This document shows, in pieces, positions 25,982 through 31,716 of a stretch of 31,716 bases of DNA; the stretch's first letter is position 1; every line of letters begins with the position of its first letter. The notes beneath the pieces were generated by a model. It did not search any database and was not told where the DNA came from. It worked only from the letters and a program-made list of their open reading frames with translations. Source of the stretch: Gammaproteobacteria bacterium UBA7376 (GTDB lineage Bacteria; Pseudomonadota; Gammaproteobacteria; Pseudomonadales; Azotimanducaceae); the NCBI GenBank assembly GCA_002470275.1, contig DKNY01000069.1, positions 1-31,716 of the forward strand, in the 5' to 3' direction. Both the position numbers and the translations under genes were made by a program.

Positions 25982-26005
25982 GCCCCCGAGTTCGATATCG
26001 GGGGC
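25982..26005 (+). terminator. Stable hairpin after trxA (atypical terminator or 3' stabiliser)
   Basis: GCCCCCGA (25982-25989) pairs perfectly with TCGGGGGC (25998-26005) across an 8-nt loop. The following bases are TAAACAGAAC, with no U-tract, so it is not a standard intrinsic terminator. Confidence 0.4.
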
Positions 26006-26037
26006 TAAACAGAACCTAAGGCTTAATCACAAAGCGC

Positions 26038-26065
26038 TTGACGCAATCATCAAATCAACTAGACT
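26038..26065 (+). promoter_or_regulatory. Sigma-70-type promoter of rho
   Basis: TTGACG (26038-26043) and TAGACT (26060-26065) are separated by 16 bp and sit about 140 bp upstream of the rho ATG. This would give a leader of roughly 135 nt containing a hairpin and a short ORF. Confidence 0.55.
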
Positions 26066-26087
26066 CAGTGGTGAGTGGGTGGCAGCA

Positions 26088-26204
26088 ATGGGGATTTCAG
26101 GTGCCAACCTGACCGCTGACCCCCCTCTTAATTCCTTATTTTTACTCAAGAGTTTCGTCCGCAGGTCGACGCTCGTCTACTCATCAAAACGGCTCCCTCT
26201 ATAA
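26088..26204 (+). CDS. Candidate rho leader peptide (rhoL-like), 38 codons
   Basis: ATG 26088 opens a 38-codon frame ([13 protein letters not shown]... to ...SSKRLPL) whose TAA ends 2 nt before the rho ATG. A weak GGTGG lies upstream. E. coli rho also has a leader ORF (rhoL, 33 codons), so the arrangement has precedent, although the peptides need not be similar. rho itself has no visible ribosome site, making coupling through this ORF plausible. The peptide may have no function of its own. Confidence 0.4.
   Translation: MGISGANLTADPPLNSLFLLKSFVRRSTLVYSSKRLPL
26097..26112 (+). promoter_or_regulatory. Hairpin in the rho mRNA leader
   Basis: TCAGGT-GCCA-ACCTGA forms a perfect 6-bp stem with a 4-nt loop. 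It is followed by a C/T-rich, G-poor stretch to the rho start, the kind of sequence Rho binds, fitting autoregulation by Rho-dependent attenuation as known in E. coli. Confidence 0.4.
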
Positions 26205-26206
26205 CT

Positions 26207-27469
26207 ATGGCTATGCATTTATCGGACTTAAAGCGTCAACCGGTAGCGGAACTTATCGACACCGCTAGGGAAATGGGACTGGAGAATGTGGGCCGGTCAC
26301 GCAAACAAGAAGTGATCGCGGCAATTGTTCGCAAACAGTCCAAGAACGGTGAGGACATCTATGGCGAGGGCACGCTTGAGATTCTGCAGGACGGCTTTGG
26401 TTTTCTACGCTCCCCCGATAGCTCCTACCTAGCAGGACCAGACGACATCTACGTCTCACCCAGTCAGGTACGGCGGTTCAACCTTCGTACTGGTGACAGC
26501 ATCGCCGGAAAGATTCGGCCGCCCAAGGACGGAGAGCGTTATTTTGCCCTGCTCAAAGTCGATCAAATCAACTTTAGCGAGACCAACAGCAAGACCCACA
26601 AGGTCCTGTTTGAAAACCTCACTCCTCTGTTTCCCGATGAAAGACTTAAGCTCGAGCGAGGTAACGGCAGCACCGAGGACTTAACGGCGCGTATCGTTGA
26701 CCTGGTAGCACCTGTGGGAAAGGGGCAGCGCGCCTTAATCGTATCGCCTCCGAAGGCGGGTAAGACCCTGGTGCTGCAAAACATTGCTCAATCCATCACG
26801 GCAAATAATCCCGAAACGGTGCTCATCGTGCTGCTCATCGACGAGCGCCCTGAAGAGGTCACGGAAATGCAGCGTTCGGTTCGGGGGGAGGTAGTCGCCT
26901 CTACCTTTGACGAGCCGCCATCACGACACGTTCAGGTGGCTGAAATGGTGATCGAGAAGGCCAAGCGTTTAGTTGAGCACAAAAAGGATGTGGTCATTTT
27001 GCTGGACTCGATCACGCGCTTGGCGCGCGCCTACAACACTATCGTACCGTCCTCAGGCAAAGTACTGACTGGCGGTGTAGATGCACATGCCCTAGAACGC
27101 CCTAAGCGATTCTTTGGCGCCGCTCGAAACATCGAAGAAGGTGGCAGCCTCACCATCGTGGCCACGGCTCTGGTCGACACGGGGTCCAAAATGGACGAGG
27201 TGATTTACGAAGAATTCAAGGGCACCGGTAACCAGGAACTTCATCTAGAGCGCAAGATCGCCGAGAAGCGCGTTTATCCGGCGATCAACATTCGGAGATC
27301 AGCTACTCGAAGAGAAGAGTTGTTGATGACTGAGGAAGAACTCCAGCGGGTCTGGATTTTGCGCAAGCTGTTGCACGATATGGACGATATTGCAGCCATC
27401 GAGTTTATTCTCGATAAGCTTAAGGACACCAAAACGAACGATGAGTTCTTTAGCTCAATGCGGCGTTAG
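26207..27469 (+). CDS. rho: Transcription termination factor Rho
   Basis: A 420-residue hexameric RNA helicase/ATPase that ends transcription at C-rich RNA sites. The N-terminal Rho-N helices ([20 protein letters not shown]) lead into the RNA-binding cold-shock-like domain ([15 protein letters not shown]), then Walker A SPPKAGKT (180-187), the Walker B region [16 protein letters not shown], and the Q/R loops. Length equals the E. coli protein. Two in-frame ATGs (26207, 26213) are possible; MHLSDLK from the second matches the usual N-terminus best. No Shine-Dalgarno is seen. The gene ends 6 bp from the convergent hemY end. Confidence 0.97.
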   Translation: MAMHLSDLKRQPVAELIDTAREMGLENVGRSRKQEVIAAIVRKQSKNGEDIYGEGTLEILQDGFGFLRSPDSSYLAGPDDIYVSPSQVRRFNLRTGDSIAGKIRPPKDGERYFALLKVDQINFSETNSKTHKVLFENLTPLFPDERLKLERGNGSTEDLTARIVDLVAPVGKGQRALIVSPPKAGKTLVLQNIAQSITANNPETVLIVLLIDERPEEVTEMQRSVRGEVVASTFDEPPSRHVQVAEMVIEKAKRLVEHKKDVVILLDSITRLARAYNTIVPSSGKVLTGGVDAHALERPKRFFGAARNIEEGGSLTIVATALVDTGSKMDEVIYEEFKGTGNQELHLERKIAEKRVYPAINIRRSATRREELLMTEEELQRVWILRKLLHDMDDIAAIEFILDKLKDTKTNDEFFSSMRR

Positions 27470-27475
27470 CGGAGC

Positions 27476-28645
27476 TTACTGAGCACGCGCCTGCACCAAT
27501 AGCCCTGCACCGCGCTCTAGATCTCCCAGTCCAACCAACACCTCTCCCAACGCTGCTTGATGCTCACCGGTGTCAACGCCGCTTTTCTCAGCCGCTCGCA
27601 GCGCGAGCTCAAAATTATCCTTGGCCTTAAGGGGCTGGCCGCCGAGCACGTAGAGCCGGCCGAGCGTATGCAAGGCATCTGCATCATCGCGGCGCTTGGA
27701 GCGCCACTTCTTGGCCACGCTAATTCTTTTTTCCAGACCGAGATCCGACTCTAACCGTCCATAAAGCCTGACGAGGTGTGCATCCCATATCCCGGGCAAA
27801 GCGGTATCAATCACCTCAAGAGCTGCGTCGACTTGGTTGGCTTCGACCAACATTGACACCCATCGTCGGAATAAAGCGGCCTCCTTGCGCCATCGCCGAG
27901 GTATCAACGTTATCGCTTTCTTGGGGTCCGCAACGGACATTAGGCGGGCGGCCATGATTACGCAGGCCTTATCTGTCAACGTCTCAGATTTTAGGAGGCT
28001 CCCTTTTTCAAGCTGCGGCCAAATGGTCGCCAACCGCGCCCAGTCGCCTAGCCTAACAAAGGCCTCTGCCAGCAGTGGATAAACATTAGCAGGCGTCGCG
28101 GTTTTTGCCGCCAAGGCTTCACCCAGAGCCACCACCTCCTCAAGGTTTCCGTCGGCCAATAAGAACTGAATTCGGATACATTGGATTTCGCCGTGATATT
28201 TAGGGTGTTTCTCTGCGACCTTAGACAGGGCGTAATCCCGATACGCCAGTTTGCCCATTCGGTGCGCCGCCAGGGCTAACCCCAGAGCAGGCCAAAGCGT
28301 TCCCTCTGAGCGACCTGGGAGGCCACCTAAAATCTGGCCCGCGCGACCCCAGTCCTCCTGAATCAATGCCAGCGCAGCAAGGTTTTTCTGCTTGGATAGA
28401 CCGTAGGCGCTGCGGTTGGCCCGCCAAGATCGGAGCAGCGAGACCTGGTCAAACATCGTTTTGAGCAATCGCGCGCCCACCCACAGCACCGCCGCGCCCA
28501 GTAGCGATACAACAAGCACAAATCCAACGCTGCTCTCGATCACCGTATCCGCATAACGGACCATCACATAGCCACTATCTTCCAGTAAGCGGGTGCCAAG
28601 CCAGCCACCTAAAACGATGGCGAGCAATACAAAGAACCACCTCAT
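27476..28645 (-). CDS. hemY: HemY, heme-biosynthesis-associated TPR membrane protein
   Basis: A 389-residue inner-membrane protein with two N-terminal helices (about 2-20 and 40-61) and a long helical cytoplasmic part with TPR-like repeats, best visible near the C-terminus (ALHTLGRLYVLGGQPLKAKDNFELALR). HemY of gammaproteobacteria is unrelated to the oxidase of the same name in Bacillus; its exact role in heme synthesis is unsettled. The start at 28645 overlaps the hemX stop (ATGA); the frame is open further upstream, but homology begins here. It is last in the algR-hemCDXY run and faces rho. Confidence 0.92.
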   Translation of the reverse strand: MRWFFVLLAIVLGGWLGTRLLEDSGYVMVRYADTVIESSVGFVLVVSLLGAAVLWVGARLLKTMFDQVSLLRSWRANRSAYGLSKQKNLAALALIQEDWGRAGQILGGLPGRSEGTLWPALGLALAAHRMGKLAYRDYALSKVAEKHPKYHGEIQCIRIQFLLADGNLEEVVALGEALAAKTATPANVYPLLAEAFVRLGDWARLATIWPQLEKGSLLKSETLTDKACVIMAARLMSVADPKKAITLIPRRWRKEAALFRRWVSMLVEANQVDAALEVIDTALPGIWDAHLVRLYGRLESDLGLEKRISVAKKWRSKRRDDADALHTLGRLYVLGGQPLKAKDNFELALRAAEKSGVDTGEHQAALGEVLVGLGDLERGAGLLVQARAQ

Positions 28646-29718
28646 GGCGCGAGGCGCTCTAGCTCGTCCATCATGCGCAGGGAGCCTGATATATCCACAG
28701 TCGCCGCCATCACCTGCCGTTGGCTCAATTCGTTTAGCTTCGATGAGAAAGCAGCGACGGTGGCGTCGTCTTTGTCCATCCACCGTTTGACCAAAGCGTC
28801 CGCCGTTTTGAGGCTATCCTCGAAGGTAATTTGTTGTTGCCGCATCGCGGCCAACTGCGCCTGTTCGAGCGCCAGTAGAATCCTCAGCTGAACAATCTGT
28901 AAAACTTCGGCATTACCCACTTTCAACATTGCCGCGGAAGACACCTGACTTGAATCAGAAATGCGCAGGAAACGTTCTAGGCTATACCATGCCCCACGCC
29001 CGTCCCCAGCATCCGCTGGCTCGGGTGGCGTCCTGTCACGGCTCTGCCCTGGCGACTTGGGCAGCGCATTCGGCAGGGACTCTTTCAGGGCACCCAGTTG
29101 AGCATGGAGACCTGTCAAATCCACCGTGTCAGCATTCTCGAGCGCCAACAGCTCCTTGGCCAGCTGGGCGCGAACATCAAAAACTTGATAGTTATCGGCG
29201 GCTTGAATTTCTCGGAGGATGTCATCCGCAGCGGTCAACAACACCACTGCCGATGCAGGATCTTGATCCATTAGATGGCGTTGATTTGCTATCCGCATGA
29301 GATAACGCACTTCGGCCAGCTGCCAAAGCTGGGGCGTCGGCGGACTCTGTTTCTGCTCTGCAAACGCCCTGTCGGCCACCGTCTCCAGCTGCGCATCAAT
29401 TCGCTCCACCTCGCTCCGAATCGCCTCTGCGAACTCTCGCTGAGTGCCGCTTAGACGCGCACTCTCAGCTTTTGAGAGGTCAGCGACTTCAGCGAGGCGG
29501 CGGGCCACATCTGACTCGAGTTCCGAAGCGGCATTGAGCATGGGGAATCCGGGTGGTGGCCCGAATACAGACATATAGAGCAAAAAACCTGAGAGGCTGA
29601 CGGCAAGTAGGGCCAATAATGTCGCGAGCCAGGCTAAGCCATTGGAACGTCTTGGCACAGCTTGAAGCATCGGCTGCGAAGGCTCTTCCAGTGTCTGGTC
29701 GATTCGCTCATCTGACAT
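28642..29718 (-). CDS. hemX: HemX, uroporphyrinogen-III C-methyltransferase-like membrane protein
   Basis: A 358-residue protein with a short cytoplasmic start, one membrane helix (about 29-51), a coiled-coil stretch (about 65-110) and a helical C-terminal domain, the layout of proteobacterial HemX. Despite the old name, it lacks the SAM-binding motifs of true uroporphyrinogen methyltransferases, so a scaffolding or regulatory role is more likely. WQLAEVRYLMRIANQRHL is the most conserved-looking block. AAGGAAG precedes ATG 29718. It lies 1 bp after hemD and overlaps hemY by 4 bp. Confidence 0.9.
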   Translation of the reverse strand: MSDERIDQTLEEPSQPMLQAVPRRSNGLAWLATLLALLAVSLSGFLLYMSVFGPPPGFPMLNAASELESDVARRLAEVADLSKAESARLSGTQREFAEAIRSEVERIDAQLETVADRAFAEQKQSPPTPQLWQLAEVRYLMRIANQRHLMDQDPASAVVLLTAADDILREIQAADNYQVFDVRAQLAKELLALENADTVDLTGLHAQLGALKESLPNALPKSPGQSRDRTPPEPADAGDGRGAWYSLERFLRISDSSQVSSAAMLKVGNAEVLQIVQLRILLALEQAQLAAMRQQQITFEDSLKTADALVKRWMDKDDATVAAFSSKLNELSQRQVMAATVDISGSLRMMDELERLAP

Positions 29719-29719
29719 C

Positions 29720-30436
29720 CTATGTCTTCCTTAAAACCGATCGGATCGAGTCGGCATCGTTATTGAGAGAGATGAGAATGCTGTCGAAGCCTAGCTCAGA
29801 GGCCGCGTTCGCGACCCTTTGAGAGGGAACGACGACAGTGGCCTGCAAGGGTATCTTAAAATGGTTGAGGATTTCACAGACTTGTTGCAATCCCTGAACA
29901 GATCCAACCCATATCACCTCCGGTAGTGTCTCCATGGCGCAGGATGGCCAGCGCCGCTCCCGACGATAGAGGACGAACCGTTCCAGGCGACAGCTCTTGC
30001 CCAGTTCGTTCTCTACCAAGTCACGCCCGCCCTCTCCTGAAAGCACCCACGCAAGATCGTCGGTCTGGAGGCCCTTAACCACATCTGTTTTCAAGATAGC
30101 CTCAGAGCTACTGTCGTCAGGTGTGCGCGCAACGATCCCGTATCTGGCTAGGGCAGACGCCGTCGCCGAACCAATTGCAATCATTTGAGCAGCGTCGTGT
30201 GAGGGCTTCCGGAGGTACTCCACGTATCCAGAGACCGCGTGCTGGGAAAGGAAGATCAACACCTTTGGCGTATCGCCCATGACCGGGGCTTGCGGGATAA
30301 GCTGCCGAATCGACGTGGCGGGCTCGCAGATAACGTGATGGCCCAAGGCACTGAGGTCGGCAGATATTCGTTCGGCAGCTGGCTGACTGTAGCTCACCCA
30401 GATCACCCGACTACCCTGTTGCGACGTCCCGTTCAT
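29720..30436 (-). CDS. hemD: Uroporphyrinogen-III synthase
   Basis: A 238-residue cytoplasmic enzyme that inverts ring D and closes hydroxymethylbilane to uroporphyrinogen III. The family is poorly conserved, so the call rests on the two-domain pattern (ISADLSALGHHVICEP; IAIGSATASALARYG; VLSGEGGRDLVENEL; VVVPSQRVANAASELGF) and on its place between hemC and hemX. The gap to hemC is 21 bp. The ribosome site is weak, suggesting coupling to hemC. Confidence 0.92.
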   Translation of the reverse strand: MNGTSQQGSRVIWVSYSQPAAERISADLSALGHHVICEPATSIRQLIPQAPVMGDTPKVLIFLSQHAVSGYVEYLRKPSHDAAQMIAIGSATASALARYGIVARTPDDSSSEAILKTDVVKGLQTDDLAWVLSGEGGRDLVENELGKSCRLERFVLYRRERRWPSCAMETLPEVIWVGSVQGLQQVCEILNHFKIPLQATVVVPSQRVANAASELGFDSILISLNNDADSIRSVLRKT

Positions 30437-30457
30437 TGGCCCGTTATTGACCGCCCA

Positions 30458-31375
30458 CTATCGCTGACGACGCGCCGCTTCGAGAATATCCTGAGCACCA
30501 CCCTCATTGAGCGCCTCTACCGCCTTCAGCGCCACGGCAAAGGGTTCAACGCCTTCCACAACGCTGCGAATGATACTGCCACCGTCCGGACTGGCGACCA
30601 GAGCCTCCAATCGAATGTCGCCCTGCTGCGATAGGACCGCATGAGCCGCAATGGGCAGAGAGCAATCACCACCCAGAGCCGCGCTCACCCCGCGCTCGGC
30701 CAAGACACAATTAAATTCCTTGGCATCTAAAAAGGGTTCCAGCAAGGCGCTCACGTCGCTTCCCTGCCGCGTCTCAATGCCTAAGGCGCCCTGCCCAGGA
30801 GCCGGCAGCATATCCGTCACTGCCATGGGAAATACATCGGTTCTTTCCATACCCAATCTAAGCAGGCCTGCGTAGGCCAAAATGATAGCGTCAAATTCTC
30901 CTGCGTCTAACTTCGCCAGCCGTGTATTCACATTGCCTCGGATAGGCTGCACATCCAGGTCAGGTCGCAATGCCAGCGCCTGGGCCCGGCGTCTAGCGCT
31001 TGAGGTGCCAAGACGGGCACCCTGGGGTAAGTCCTTAATGTTTTGATACCCGCCAACCAGAGCGTCCCGGACGTCTGCTCTAAAGCCCATCAGCGGCAGC
31101 GCAAAACCCGGCGCCAGCTTCGCCGGCAAGTCCTTGACAGAGTGCACGGCCAAATCGGCACGGCCATCAAGGATGGCAACTTCGAGCTCTTTGATGAACA
31201 GGCCCTTCCCGCCAACTTCCGTAAGCGGCGCATCAAGCCATCGATCGCCCAAGGTGGTCATGCCCACCAAGGACACCACCAGATTTGGATGCATGCGCTC
31301 CAACTCGTCCTTGACGAAGTTAGCCTGCCAAAGCGCTAACGCACTTTCCCGGGTCGCAATTTTAAGGTGCGGCAT
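30458..31375 (-). CDS. hemC: Porphobilinogen deaminase (hydroxymethylbilane synthase)
   Basis: A 305-residue cytoplasmic enzyme polymerising four porphobilinogens to hydroxymethylbilane. Catalytic Asp82 lies in VHSVKDLP, the dipyrromethane cofactor attaches to Cys238 in GGDCSLP, and the arginine-rich substrate pocket includes GTSSARRRAQ (123-132). The length is typical. It begins 6 bp after the AlgR-type regulator stop on the same strand, the arrangement known from Pseudomonas. Confidence 0.96.
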   Translation of the reverse strand: MPHLKIATRESALALWQANFVKDELERMHPNLVVSLVGMTTLGDRWLDAPLTEVGGKGLFIKELEVAILDGRADLAVHSVKDLPAKLAPGFALPLMGFRADVRDALVGGYQNIKDLPQGARLGTSSARRRAQALALRPDLDVQPIRGNVNTRLAKLDAGEFDAIILAYAGLLRLGMERTDVFPMAVTDMLPAPGQGALGIETRQGSDVSALLEPFLDAKEFNCVLAERGVSAALGGDCSLPIAAHAVLSQQGDIRLEALVASPDGGSIIRSVVEGVEPFAVALKAVEALNEGGAQDILEAARRQR

Positions 31376-31381
31376 CTGGCT

Positions 31382-31716
31382 TTAAAGACGGCGAACAATT
31401 TTTCGCACGCCAGGCAAATGCCTACGGCTGATATAAACCGTTTCCTCAATGTCTTCGAGACGCACGCCAATCTGGCCGGTAACGCCCTTTTCAAGGCCTA
31501 CGATGTGGTTTTTCGACACTAAGGCGTTGCGATGGACTCTCAAGAATAAATCCTCAAACTCGTGCTCAAGCTCTCGCAACGTTTCATCAATAATTACCTC
31601 GCCCCCAGCATGCCTAACGGTTACATATTTCTGATCCGCTCTGAGGTAACGGATATCATTTAGACTGACGAGCTCCACGCCCTTATAGGTTCGTGCACAA
31701 AGGTGAGTGCGCCTGG
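31382..31716 (-). CDS. algR: AlgR/LytTR-family response regulator, C-terminal part (cut by window edge)
   Basis: The visible 110 residues form a LytTR DNA-binding domain: TYKGVELVSLNDIRYLRADQ, then KYVTVRHAGGEV, ETLRELEHEF, FLRVHRNALVSKNHIVGLEK and SRRHLPGVRKIV. The frame stays open to the window end, so the receiver domain lies outside; the GTG at 31678 is an internal Val codon, not a start. In Pseudomonas, AlgR is paired with the sensor AlgZ/FimS and sits directly upstream of hemC, as here, which supports the AlgR assignment. Its targets in this organism are unknown. Confidence 0.88.
   Translation of the reverse strand, partial: RRTHLCARTYKGVELVSLNDIRYLRADQKYVTVRHAGGEVIIDETLRELEHEFEDLFLRVHRNALVSKNHIVGLEKGVTGQIGVRLEDIEETVYISRRHLPGVRKIVRRL

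Overview
The window looks like chromosomal DNA from a gammaproteobacterium related to Pseudomonas and the marine Cellvibrionales/Halieaceae-type lineages. This is inferred from gene order, not from a database search. Two blocks support it: algR-hemC-hemD-hemX-hemY facing hemB-trxA-rho, and yrfG-hslR-hslO-pckA. A secreted-type sulfatase and a PhyH-family oxygenase would fit a marine or organic-matter-degrading lifestyle. Genes are tightly packed on both strands. I see no tRNA, rRNA, insertion sequence, CRISPR array, integrase or phage gene.

Left part, about 1-12.6 kb, is accessory metabolism. A C-terminally anchored sulfatase (-) diverges from a PhyH-like oxygenase and a TetA-type MFS exporter (+). 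A four-gene minus-strand operon follows: GFA-family zinc protein, glutathione S-transferase, DUF1295 membrane protein, FAD oxidoreductase. It diverges from a cytochrome c'/cytochrome b561 pair. Next comes a minus-strand set (SAM methyltransferase, isopenicillin-N-synthase-like 2OG oxygenase, HAD phosphatase), diverging from merC and a cysteine synthase that ends in a convincing intrinsic terminator.

Middle part, about 12.8-24.5 kb, is housekeeping. cysQ (-) faces away from yrfG-hslR-hslO, which is followed by pckA. Then come gshA-acpH-qor-dsbB, closely spaced with overlapping ends, an orphan ParA-type ATPase and a YheS-type ABC-F protein. Thiol and sulfur genes are frequent here: cysK, cysQ, gshA, dsbB, hslR/hslO, and trxA further on.

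Right part, about 24.5-31.7 kb, is tetrapyrrole synthesis plus Rho. hemB, trxA and rho run rightwards and meet hemY only 6 bp away. hemY-hemX-hemD-hemC and the end of an AlgR-type regulator run leftwards and off the window.

The window is mostly well-known families, and I found no convincing wholly new multi-gene system. The best second-look items are: a PhyH-family enzyme with no H-x-D/E iron motif anywhere; a rho leader with a clear promoter, a hairpin and a 38-codon ORF ending 2 nt before rho; short ORFs ending just before hslO and merC, the latter with a 7-A tract that could join frames; and the glutathione-flavoured GFA-GST-DUF1295-FAD operon.
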